NCBI GenBank assembly: GCA_050256135.1
Contig: JBFWIF010000009.1
Span: forward strand, 1 to 39,660
DNA: 39,660 bases
Direction of reading: 5' to 3'
Source of the DNA: RZYP01 sp050256135
GTDB lineage: Bacteria; Bacillota; Negativicutes; Acidaminococcales; Acidaminococcaceae
Shown: piece after piece, positions 1 to 7,559 of the stretch
Numbering within the stretch: the first letter of the stretch is position 1
How the letters are laid out: each line of letters begins with the position of its first letter
Position numbers and translations under genes: made by a program
Notes under the pieces: generated by a model
What the model saw: only the letters and a program-made list of their open reading frames with translations
The model's database searches: none
Told to the model about the DNA's origin: nothing

Positions 1-195
1 ACAAACATACTTGAAAGGCTGAACAGAGAAATTCGTAGGAGAACAAAAGTAGTAGGCATATTTCCCAGTATGGATTCGTATATCCGGCTGGTAACCAGTT
101 ATATGATTGAATATAGCGAAGACTGGTCAAGCAGCCGTTCATATATAAACCCTGAGATAGTTAATGCTATCCAACAGAAACTTTTAGCTGCATAA
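1..195 (+). mobile_element. IS256-family transposase, C-terminal fragment (cut by window edge)
   Basis: An open frame runs from base 1 to a TAA at 193-195 and gives 64 residues. It includes RLNREIRRRTKVVGIFPS followed by a Tyr/Ile-rich helix. The E-R-x-N-R-E-I-R-R-R-x-K-x-x-G-x-F-P block is the signature of the C-terminal part of IS256-family (mutator-type DDE) transposases. The final E of the catalytic triad lies in this block. Only the 3' end is in the window, so whether the whole element is intact cannot be judged. The downstream terminal inverted repeat should lie within roughly 60 bases after the stop. The TTTGACACTATCTG-like stretch near 228-242 looks like the inner part of such an end, but I cannot fix the boundary without the left end. 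Confidence 0.85.
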
Positions 196-285
196 GCTTT
201 TATCGGAGTATTATGGTTTTTGCGAACTTTATTTGACACTATCTGTAAATTAATATCTAAGTTTTTACGCAAACGCTTAAAGAAA
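196..285 (+). other. Residual CRISPR leader side / IS right end
   Basis: These 90 bases separate the transposase stop from the first CRISPR repeat. The array's decayed repeat is at its other end, so this side should be the leader. A normal leader is one to several hundred bases. Part of this short stretch must also hold the right end of the insertion sequence, so little native leader can remain. The sequence is A/T-rich and I see no clear promoter hexamers. Confidence 0.5.
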
Positions 286-777
286 GTTTTAATCTAACCA
301 TTGTGGAATGTAAATATACTTGCAAGACCGCAAAAATGTAATCAAAGGAGTGTTTTAATCTAACCATTGTGGAATGTAAATACATTATCACGCGAGGCTT
401 GACTGTTGCTGCCCATCGTTTTAATCTAACCATTGTGGAATGTAAATTTCTACGATTCTAACTGGCGAAATTGCGTCAGCGTCGTTTTAATCTAACCATT
501 GTGGAATGTAAATTTGGATCGCTGATATGTGCATGGCCGTTGCCACCGCGTTTTAATCTAACCATTGTGGAATGTAAATCTTAACAGAGGGAGAAAGTAC
601 TTCGTTGTTCATCTGGTTTTAATCTAACCATTGTGGAATGTAAATGTGTTAGCTAACTCTGCGTCGCTTCGTGCGATTGATGTTTTAATCTAACCATTGT
701 GGAATGTAAATGCCTCCGCTTCCGCCTGAGTAGCAATGAGAATAGCCGTTTTAATCTAACCATTATGGAATAATCTT
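286..777 (+). CRISPR. Orphan CRISPR array, 7 intact repeats plus 1 decayed repeat, 7 spacers
   Basis: The 30-bp repeat begins GTTTTAATCTAACC and ends GGAATGTAAAT. Perfect copies start at 286, 352, 418, 484, 550, 616 and 682. A decayed copy starts at 748, with G-to-A in the ATTGTGG core and loss of the last ~6 bases. All seven spacers (316-351, 382-417, 448-483, 514-549, 580-615, 646-681, 712-747) are exactly 36 bp and differ from each other. A decayed terminal repeat marks the leader-distal end, so the leader lies to the left and transcription should be on the + strand. The repeat length, the AAAT 3' end and the spacer size fit type I-B or type III systems of Bacillota. This is a family-level guess, since no cas gene is present. 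I saw no spacer match elsewhere in the window. Confidence 0.98.
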
Positions 778-895
778 GAAATATGATTTTAATGTGTTCG
801 AGTAAAGAAGTATAAGAATTAAAAGAGCAGAAAGGACAATTCTTGTAGTATAATAAACATTATTAATTATAGTTTTTTATTCGGAGGTGTTGCTT

Positions 896-1468
896 TTGGA
901 TTTTGTTGCTCTTGATTTTGAAACTGCAAATATTGATCCTGCCAGTGCTTGCTCGGTCGGTATCGTTACGATAAAGAATAATATAGTAGTTGATGAATAT
1001 TATAGTCTTATCAAACCTAAAAAAATGATTTTTGACAGCAGTAACATACAGGTTAATGGTATTACACCAGCAATGGTGGAGGATGCTGCAGATTTTTCTG
1101 CGGTGTGGATGGAGATGGCAAAAAGGCTGGATGGACAGATGGTTGCTGCTCATTATGCTGCTTTTGATATCAAGGTATTGAAGGCTTCGCTCGACGATTA
1201 TAATCTGGACTATCCGGCAATCAGGTATGTATGCAGTTGGCTTATTGGTAAAGCGGTTTGGCCGGATTTAATGAGTTATCGCCTTGATGTATTAGCCAAA
1301 CGTATCGGTTTCCAGTTTGCTCACCATAATGCCTTGGAAGATGCCAGGGCCTGTGCGATGGTTCTCTTGCAGGAGTGCGAGGATTCTGGTATTGCATCCT
1401 TTGATGAAATGGCCAAAAAATATCAATTCAGCATAGGAAATATTGCTCCGCAAGTAAGTTTGTTTTGA
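896..1468 (+). CDS. DEDDh-family 3'-5' exonuclease (DnaQ/PolC-epsilon-like)
   Basis: Predicted single-domain 3'-5' exonuclease of about 190 residues that removes nucleotides using two metal ions. The three motifs are visible: ExoI as DFETA at residues ~7-11, ExoII as AAHYAAFDIKVL, and ExoIII as HHNALEDARA with the DEDDh histidine. The frame is open from a GTG at 887, but that codon lies inside the ribosome-binding site GGAGG (883-887). The TTG at 896 is 8 bases from it and gives the family-typical start MDFVALDFETAN, so I chose it. The protein ends with a short tail after the exonuclease fold and has no polymerase domain. It starts ~120 bases after the CRISPR array. Similar stand-alone proteins are common housekeeping or repair enzymes, so a CRISPR role is not implied by sequence. 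Confidence 0.85.
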   Translation: MDFVALDFETANIDPASACSVGIVTIKNNIVVDEYYSLIKPKKMIFDSSNIQVNGITPAMVEDAADFSAVWMEMAKRLDGQMVAAHYAAFDIKVLKASLDDYNLDYPAIRYVCSWLIGKAVWPDLMSYRLDVLAKRIGFQFAHHNALEDARACAMVLLQECEDSGIASFDEMAKKYQFSIGNIAPQVSLF

Positions 1469-1502
1469 ATTTTAATATAAAAATATGTAAAGCTAATTGT
1501 AA

Positions 1503-1513
1503 ACGATAATCGT
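1503..1513. promoter_or_regulatory. Small palindrome ACGATAATCGT upstream of the hemolysin-III gene
   Basis: An 11-bp perfect odd palindrome (ACGAT-A-ATCGT) lies about 100 bases before the start codon at 1616. It is about 50 bases before an extended -10 element, TGTTATACT (1558-1566). It resembles half of a Fur-type A/T-rich site but is too short to assign to a regulator. Confidence 0.3.
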
Positions 1514-1615
1514 AATTAAATGAGAATTTTCCCTAAAATGATATTTTTGGCAAAAAGTGTTATACTAGGTTTGTGTGATAGTGCATAAACTTTGTTTAGC
1601 AGGAGGTGCTGAAAT

Positions 1616-2239
1616 ATGGAAGAAATAATGAATGCGGTTACACATGGAATAGGTGCTGTAGCGGCAGCAATAGGACTGGTTTTTCTGGTGCTGTTGGCTT
1701 ATGAATATGGTAGTGTGTGGCATGTAGTGAGTTTCAGCATCTATGGCGCCACATTGTTTTTAATGTATCTTATGTCGACGCTGTATCATAGTTTTCGCAA
1801 TGAAAGGGTCAAAAGCTTATTCAAGATTTTTGATCATTCGGCTATATATCTGCTGATCGCAGGTACCTATACTCCCTTTGCTTTAATTATTCTTCATGGT
1901 TGGCTGGGATGGACAATGCTTGGCATCATCTGGAGTCTGGCGCTTGTTGGTATTGTGCTTACCTGCTTTTACGTGAACAGATTTCACAAGTTATCGACTT
2001 TGTGCTATGTATTAATGGGGTGGCTGATCGTAATATGTATTAAGCCGATGCTGGAACGTCTCGACACAATGGGGATGGTGTGGCTGGCAATTGGCGGCTT
2101 ATTTTACAGTGTGGGCGCAATTTTCTACTTGTTGAAAAGGATGCCTTACAATCATGCTGTTTGGCATCTGTTCGTTATGGCAGGAAGTGCTTTCCAGTTT
2201 TTTGCAGTACTTTTTTATGTATTGCCTGTAGCTGTTTAA
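1616..2239 (+). CDS. Hemolysin III family integral membrane protein (YqfA/PAQR-like)
   Basis: A 207-residue protein that is almost entirely hydrophobic, with about seven predicted membrane helices, matching the hemolysin III/PAQR superfamily in length and topology. Visible family motifs are NAVTHGIGA near the N terminus, S-T-L-Y-H-S-F near residue 56, and FDHSAIYLLIAGTYTPF near residue 70. A C-terminal H-x-x-W-H-x-F pattern (NHAVWHLFVM) is also present. The conserved His, Asp and Ser residues are the putative zinc-site ligands of PAQR proteins. The name comes from one Bacillus cereus haemolysin. In most bacteria the role is unknown and is more likely membrane or lipid homeostasis. The start is well defined by AGGAGGTG at 1601-1608, 7 bases upstream. 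The gene is monocistronic and ends at a bidirectional terminator. Confidence 0.9.
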   Translation: MEEIMNAVTHGIGAVAAAIGLVFLVLLAYEYGSVWHVVSFSIYGATLFLMYLMSTLYHSFRNERVKSLFKIFDHSAIYLLIAGTYTPFALIILHGWLGWTMLGIIWSLALVGIVLTCFYVNRFHKLSTLCYVLMGWLIVICIKPMLERLDTMGMVWLAIGGLFYSVGAIFYLLKRMPYNHAVWHLFVMAGSAFQFFAVLFYVLPVAV

Positions 2240-2255
2240 GTTAAAACGGCAAAAA

Positions 2256-2292
2256 AATAACTGACTTTGTGAAAACAAAGCCAGTTATTTTT
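2256..2292. terminator. Bidirectional rho-independent terminator
   Basis: AATAACTG-A-CTTTG pairs with CAAAG-C-CAGTTATT around a short loop, with A-runs on the left and T-runs on the right. It separates the convergent hemolysin-III gene (+) and activase gene (-) and can serve both. Confidence 0.85.
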
Positions 2293-5200
2293 TATTTTTG
2301 TTCTTTAATTTTTTCGAAGGCTACGGCAAGCATTAGTTTAATGCGGTTCAATTGATTTACTTCGCTTGCTCCGGCATCACAGTCTATAGGCACGATATTG
2401 GCTTGCGGATAGGAATGAAGCAGCTCGCGAATCATTCCTTTGCCGACGATGTGGTTAGGAAGACAGCCGAAAGGCTGCAGGCAAATAATATTATTGATAC
2501 CGTTTTTAATCAGCGAAATCATTTCTGCTGTCAGAAGCCAACCTTCACCGGTTATATTGCCTAGCGAAACATGTTTTTTGGCCAAGGCAACCAATTCTTT
2601 GAGAGATTCAGGAGGTTTAAAGTTTTTGCTGCTATGCAGAGCTTTTTCTAGAGTTTTGCGATATTGTTCAACAATATGGATAAAAATTATGGATTTAATT
2701 TTATTAGCTAAGCTGCCGGCCAGCAGTTTGTACTTGACGCAGTCATCATAGGCTGTATAGAGAAAGAAGTTGATTAAGTCAGGAACGATGACCTCAGCAC
2801 CTTCTTCTTCAAGTGTTTGCACAATATGTCCATTGGCAATGGCATGATATTTAACCAGTATTTCACCAACAAGACCAACCTTTGGTTTAGTATTCTGTGG
2901 TTTAAGAGGCAAGGCGTCAAAATCACGCACAATGCCGAAAATATTTTTCTTAAATTGCCAACGGTTACATTTAAGCAAATCATAACGGCATTTTTCAGAC
3001 CATTTATCGTAAAGTTCATTTGCGGAGTTTGGTTTGAGTTCATACGGGCGTACATGCTGCATGACGCGCATCAGTAAATCACCATAGGTTATAGCCATCA
3101 AAAGTCTGTCCATAGTTCCGATGGAAATGCTAAATTCTCCGGAGTCTTTTCCGCCAAGGGAAAAGACAGGAACTTGCGACATGCCGATATCTTTCAGCGC
3201 TTTGCGCATCAATGCAACGTAATTGGTGGCACGACAGCCGCCGCCTGATTCAAATAGCAGTATAGAAGTATGCTCGGGATCATACTGCCCTGATGTCAGG
3301 GCCTGCAGCAATTGACCGATTGTTATGATTGATGGGTAGCAGATGTCGTTGTTAACAAATTTTAGTCCTAGATCGACAGCTCTCTTGTCAGGCATAGGCG
3401 GGATGACAAGGTGGTAGCCTGATCCTTCGATGGCTGCTTGCAAAAATTGAAAATGCACTGGGGACATCTGAGGGGCTAGAATAGTATGCGTGATTTTCAT
3501 GGATTTTTTGAAAGTCGGCCAATGATTGTGAGGATTTGCATCCATATTCGCTATGTTAGTTATATTACGTGCTTTCAAAGCGGCCAAGAGGGAGCGTATA
3601 CGTATGCGTGCGGCACCAAGATTATTTATTTCATCAAGTTTAATTGCTGTATAAATCTTGTGCTTAGCTTCAAGTAATTCTTTGACTTGATCCATGGTGA
3701 TCGCATCCAAACCGCAGCCAAAAGAGTTAAGCTGTATAAGTTCAAGAACGGATCTGTTAGCAACTAAAGATGCGGCAGCATAGAGACGAGAGTGATACAT
3801 CCATTGATCCATGACTCTAATCGGCCGCGGAGTTTTTGCCAGATGGCAAATGGAATCTTCAGAGAGAATAGCAAGACCATAGGATTGGATCAATTCAGGC
3901 AAACCATGGTTAATTTCGGGGTCAATATGATATGGACGACCTGCCAATACTATGCCGGGAGTTTTTGTCTTTTTGATATACTCTAGGACTTTTTCGCCTT
4001 GACGGTGAATTTCATCCTTGTAATTACTTAGTTCCAGATAGGCAGCTTTCAATGCCTGCGCAATTTCTGTGCGTAAAAGATTTTCACTTTTTAATTCTTC
4101 AACAAGTCTTTCTTCTAACCTTTCTGGATTATCAAGCGGCAGAAATGGCTCAATATATTTGATGTTCTTTTCTGCAAGAATTTTCATATTGGCACGTATA
4201 TTTTCTGAGTAGGAGGTAACAACAGGACAGTTGTAATTATTATCCGCAGTTATATCTTCTTTAATGTTGTAGGGTATACAGGGGTAGAATATCTTGGTAA
4301 CACCTTGATGAACCAAGTCTATGATGTGACCATGTGCCATTTTGGCCGGATAACATAGTGAATCAGAAGGGATAGTTTCCAAACCTTGTTCATAAAGATT
4401 GCGGGAAGATTTGTTGGATAAAACAACTCTGTAACCTAGTTTAGTAAAAAAAGTAAACCAAAACGGGTAATCTTCATACATATTAAGCACTCTTGGTATA
4501 CCGATAGAACCTTTTGGAGCTTTTGCGGCAGGCAAAGGTTCGTAATTGAAGACCCGGTTCAGTTTGTAAGCATAGAGATTTGGCACGGGATTTTTGGGTA
4601 ATGGTTTACCAAGCCCGCGTTCACAGCGATTTCCTGTTTGATATTTGATGCCGTTAGGGAATTGTAATGATGTAATCAGACAGTGGTTGCCGCAAATGCC
4701 GCAACGATAGTTTGTGCGATTAATGGAGAAGTCATTTAATTCTGCAGAAGGTAAAATAGCGGAACGTACTCCTGCCGGCGCAGCTTCTTTAGCCAAAAGG
4801 GCAATGCCATAAGCTCCCATAAGTCCAGCTATATCAGGTCTCACTACTTCACATTGCAGGAGATTTTCCAGTGCGCGCAGAACGGCGTCATTGTAGAAAG
4901 TACCACCTTGAACAACTATTTTTGTTCCAAGTTCTTCTGTGTTTTTGATACGGATAACTTTAAACAAGGCATTTTTAATAACAGAAATAGCGATACCTGC
5001 GGAAATATCGGCGACTTTAGCGCCTTCTTTCTGCGCTTGTTTAACTTTGGAATTCATAAAAACAGTACAGCGAGTACCTAAATCAACAGGATGCTCAGAG
5101 TAGATGGCGGTTTTGGCAAATTCTTCGACGGTCATACCGAGTGATTGAGAGAAGTTGCTTATGAATGAACCGCAACCAGATGAACAGGCTTCGTTCAATT

Positions 5201-6509
5201 TTATAGAATCAATAACACCATTTTTGACGGTAAAACTTTTCATGTCCTGACCGCCGATATCAATGACAAAGGTTACTCCTGGCTGGAACGTCTCTGCAGC
5301 ACGGAAATGGGCAACTGTTTCAACTTCGCCGATATCAGCCTGCAAAGCTGTTTGTACCATTTTTTCACCATAGCCGGTAACGCCTGCATAAGCAATATAA
5401 GTATTATTATTAAGATGTGAATACAGCTTTTGCAGCGCGGTAACAGCAGATAATAATGGTCGACCCTGGTTGCTGCCGTAATCTGAATACAACAAATCAC
5501 CGGCACTATTAATCAGTGTCAGTTTGGTTGTAGTTGAGCCAGCGTCAATACCAAGATAGGCCGGACCCATATGGGTTGCAAGATCAGCTTTTTTGACTTT
5601 GTGTGCTGCATGACGTGAACAGAAAGCATCATATTCTTCCGCATTCGCAAAAAGCGGCGGTAAATTATTTATACTAACATTTGAAACATTAAAAGTTTTA
5701 AGATTCGTAGTAAGATCATCGTAATTGGTCTCTAAGCCTGAATGAGCCCAAATGGCTCCAAGCGCAATAAAGTAAGGCGAGGAGAGGGGAGTAATTGCCT
5801 GATCTTCAGGAATGTTCAGAGTCTTGAGAAATAAACTGCGCAGCTCTGAAAGGAAAAATAGCGGCCCGCCTAAAAATGCAAGAGGAGCCTTGATTGGGCG
5901 GCCCTGGGACAGACTGCCTATGGTTTGGTTAACAACAGCTTGCAAGATTGAGGCCGCTATATCTTCTTTAACAACGCCGTCATTCATTAGAGCCTGCACA
6001 TCTGTTTTGGCAAAAACGCCGCAACGTGAAGCAATAGGATGAATAGTCCTGGCTTTTTTTGCCATTTCATTTAATCCTGAAGCATCTGTATTCAGCAAGG
6101 TTGCCATATGATCTATGAAGGAGCCAGTACCTCCAGCACAGACGCCATTCATGCGTTGTTCCATATTTTCATAGAAATAAGTGATTTTGGCATCTTCGCC
6201 GCCAAGTTCAATGGCAGTATTAGTAGATGACAGATATTTTCTAATTCCGGCCGTACAAGCAATTACTTCCTGAACAAACGGCAAGTTTAATCCTTCGGCT
6301 AGTCCTATACCAGCGGACCCTGTGACAATAACCTTAAATGGCGATTCTGACAAAACTGAGCGTGCAGATTCAAGAATACCAAAAAAAGCTTTTGGAATGT
6401 CAGAAAAGTGCCTTTGATATTGGTGAAACAAAATACGTTCATTTTCATCAATTATAGCTAGTTTTATTGTTGTAGACCCAACATCCACGCCTACGCGCAG
6501 TTGTTTCAT
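2292..6509 (-). CDS. Giant acyl-CoA dehydratase activase-related protein (two BcrA/BadF ATPase domains + DUF2229/HgdB-like region)
   Basis: 1405 residues when started at the ATG at 6509, which follows AGGTGGGTGATCTTC. The frame extends 21 codons further upstream, but that part has no ribosome site. Domain 1 (~residues 1-265) starts RVGVDVGSTTIKLAI and domain 2 (~318-585) starts YLGIDAGSTTTKLTLI. Both are ASKHA ATPase folds of the HgdC/BcrA/BadF group. Each has the two cysteines that in HgdC hold a [4Fe-4S] cluster between subunits: GVCAGGTGSF (~C123) with SRCGVFAKTDV (~C162), and EACSSGCGSF (~C441) with TRCTVFMNSKV (~C481). A Cys cluster follows (YRCGICGNHC...NRCERGLGKP, ~615-650), then DUF2229 and 2-hydroxyglutaryl-CoA dehydratase subunit-like segments. 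True activases couple ATP hydrolysis to low-potential electron transfer. This large fusion class is widespread in anaerobes but its substrate is not established. No dehydratase subunits are adjacent. Confidence 0.9.
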   Translation of the reverse strand: MKQLRVGVDVGSTTIKLAIIDENERILFHQYQRHFSDIPKAFFGILESARSVLSESPFKVIVTGSAGIGLAEGLNLPFVQEVIACTAGIRKYLSSTNTAIELGGEDAKITYFYENMEQRMNGVCAGGTGSFIDHMATLLNTDASGLNEMAKKARTIHPIASRCGVFAKTDVQALMNDGVVKEDIAASILQAVVNQTIGSLSQGRPIKAPLAFLGGPLFFLSELRSLFLKTLNIPEDQAITPLSSPYFIALGAIWAHSGLETNYDDLTTNLKTFNVSNVSINNLPPLFANAEEYDAFCSRHAAHKVKKADLATHMGPAYLGIDAGSTTTKLTLINSAGDLLYSDYGSNQGRPLLSAVTALQKLYSHLNNNTYIAYAGVTGYGEKMVQTALQADIGEVETVAHFRAAETFQPGVTFVIDIGGQDMKSFTVKNGVIDSIKLNEACSSGCGSFISNFSQSLGMTVEEFAKTAIYSEHPVDLGTRCTVFMNSKVKQAQKEGAKVADISAGIAISVIKNALFKVIRIKNTEELGTKIVVQGGTFYNDAVLRALENLLQCEVVRPDIAGLMGAYGIALLAKEAAPAGVRSAILPSAELNDFSINRTNYRCGICGNHCLITSLQFPNGIKYQTGNRCERGLGKPLPKNPVPNLYAYKLNRVFNYEPLPAAKAPKGSIGIPRVLNMYEDYPFWFTFFTKLGYRVVLSNKSSRNLYEQGLETIPSDSLCYPAKMAHGHIIDLVHQGVTKIFYPCIPYNIKEDITADNNYNCPVVTSYSENIRANMKILAEKNIKYIEPFLPLDNPERLEERLVEELKSENLLRTEIAQALKAAYLELSNYKDEIHRQGEKVLEYIKKTKTPGIVLAGRPYHIDPEINHGLPELIQSYGLAILSEDSICHLAKTPRPIRVMDQWMYHSRLYAAASLVANRSVLELIQLNSFGCGLDAITMDQVKELLEAKHKIYTAIKLDEINNLGAARIRIRSLLAALKARNITNIANMDANPHNHWPTFKKSMKITHTILAPQMSPVHFQFLQAAIEGSGYHLVIPPMPDKRAVDLGLKFVNNDICYPSIITIGQLLQALTSGQYDPEHTSILLFESGGGCRATNYVALMRKALKDIGMSQVPVFSLGGKDSGEFSISIGTMDRLLMAITYGDLLMRVMQHVRPYELKPNSANELYDKWSEKCRYDLLKCNRWQFKKNIFGIVRDFDALPLKPQNTKPKVGLVGEILVKYHAIANGHIVQTLEEEGAEVIVPDLINFFLYTAYDDCVKYKLLAGSLANKIKSIIFIHIVEQYRKTLEKALHSSKNFKPPESLKELVALAKKHVSLGNITGEGWLLTAEMISLIKNGINNIICLQPFGCLPNHIVGKGMIRELLHSYPQANIVPIDCDAGASEVNQLNRIKLMLAVAFEKIKEQK

Positions 6510-6594
6510 GAAGATCACCCACCTGTCGCTGTTACAAAAGGGTTGCTTAGAGCCTCTAAAGTAGCATTGCAATGTTTTTAGAAAAATTAATGAA

Positions 6595-6670
6595 ATAACA
6601 GTAAATGGGTACAGACAACAGTCTTCGGCTCCCGTTTTGTGAGGGTTTTCAGACTGCTATTCATGTGCCT
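6595..6670 (-). ncRNA. Candidate structured 5' leader RNA of the activase gene
   Basis: On the minus strand, just after a consensus promoter, the leader contains CAGTCT (5') and AGACTG (3') with CCC and GGG nested between them. A second, mutually exclusive fold pairs AGAC with GTCT and the same GGG with a later CCC. If transcription starts a few bases earlier than predicted, GTGAGG can also pair with CCTCAC. Such competing helices are typical of regulatory leaders. No poly-U follows either fold, and the ribosome site is ~85-100 bases downstream, so the mechanism is unclear. I could not match it to a riboswitch class I know. Confidence 0.4.
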
Positions 6671-6676
6671 CACTTT

Positions 6677-6705
6677 AATATAAGGCTACTTTAATAATTT
6701 GTCAA
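6677..6705 (-). promoter_or_regulatory. Predicted sigma-A promoter of the activase gene
   Basis: Minus strand: -35 TTGACA (6705-6700), 17-base spacer, -10 TATATT (6682-6677). The predicted start is near 6670, which gives a leader of about 160 bases before the ATG at 6509. Confidence 0.75.
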
Positions 6706-6899
6706 AATAATATTTATTTTCAAGAATAAGTTAATTTTTATAGTTGGTAGTCTTTAAGCTATTGACAATTTATGAAAATATTTAATGGTTTCTTAAAGAA
6801 TAATTGTTATTTTTCACTTTCTATTATAAGCTTTTTGCGCTAGAATGTATATGTAATACTTAGTGTTTCTGTATTAAGCGAAAGTTTGGAGGGAGTTAT

Positions 6900-7502
6900 A
6901 TGGAAAAAACATTTTGGGATGCAGTAAAGGAAAGAAGAAGCGTTTATGCTCTTGGCAATGAAAAGATTGTTTCTGAAGATAAAATCGAAAAATTAATGGC
7001 TGATGCTTTGTTGCATACACCATCACCGTTTAATTCTCAAAGCACCAGATTATTGCTTTTGTTCAATGAACACCATAAAAAACTTTGGCAAATAACTCTC
7101 GATGAATTGAAGAAAAGAGTTTCGCCTGAACAATTTGAACAAACGTCCAATAAAATAAATAGCTGCTTTGCTTCTGGATATGGTACAGTGCTATTTTTTG
7201 AAGACAAGGAAATAGTTGACCATCTATGCAGTAGTTTTCCTTCTTATGCTGACCGCTTTCCGTTTTGGTCACATCACACGAACGCTATGCATCAGTTCGT
7301 AATTTGGACCGCTTTGGAGGCGGAAGGCCTTGGCGCATCTTTGCAGCATTACAATCCTTTGATTGATGATGAAGTTCGTAAAACATGGGAAATACCGGCA
7401 ACCTGGCAACTGATTGCGCAGATGCCTTTTGGTAATATTTTGGCAGCAGCTGGTGAAAAAGAATTTGGCAAGATAGAAGATAGACTAAAAATTTATAAAT
7501 AA
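6900..7502 (+). CDS. Nitroreductase family protein (Frm2/COG3560-like)
   Basis: 200-residue flavoprotein of the nitroreductase fold, expected to bind FMN and reduce nitro, quinone or similar substrates with NAD(P)H. The N terminus FWDAVKERRSVYALG and the following P-S-P-F-N-S-Q-S-T-R segment (~residues 41-49) match the R-R-S and S-x-x-N-x-Q FMN-contact motifs. The central ...WSHHTNAMHQFVIWTALEAEGLGASLQHYNP matches the Frm2 ('fatty acid repression mutant') subgroup, as does the end FGNILAAAGEKEF. The length is right for the family. GGAGGGAG at 6888-6895 supports the ATG at 6900. The gene is monocistronic, divergent from the activase gene, and ends at a strong terminator shared with gltD. Physiological substrate unknown. 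Confidence 0.88.
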   Translation: MEKTFWDAVKERRSVYALGNEKIVSEDKIEKLMADALLHTPSPFNSQSTRLLLLFNEHHKKLWQITLDELKKRVSPEQFEQTSNKINSCFASGYGTVLFFEDKEIVDHLCSSFPSYADRFPFWSHHTNAMHQFVIWTALEAEGLGASLQHYNPLIDDEVRKTWEIPATWQLIAQMPFGNILAAAGEKEFGKIEDRLKIYK

Positions 7503-7514
7503 GGAATATGAGCA

Positions 7515-7553
7515 AAAAATGACCTCGGATTTTAATTCCGAGGTCATTTTTGT
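7515..7553. terminator. Bidirectional terminator between nitroreductase gene and gltD
   Basis: AATGACCTCGGA and TCCGAGGTCATT form a perfect 12-bp stem around a 7-base loop, with A6 before and T5 after. It works for the + gene and for the convergent gltBD operon. Confidence 0.92.
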
Positions 7554-7559
7554 TTCACA

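Noticed and set aside
863..1153. 96-residue minus-strand frame over the exonuclease gene
   Set aside because: It lies opposite a gene with clear exonuclease motifs and a ribosome site, and has none of its own.
1..2300. Search for a complete CRISPR-Cas or new defence system beside the array
   Set aside because: No Cas1, Cas2, effector, toxin or reverse-transcriptase motif was seen in any frame. Only the exonuclease and a membrane protein follow.
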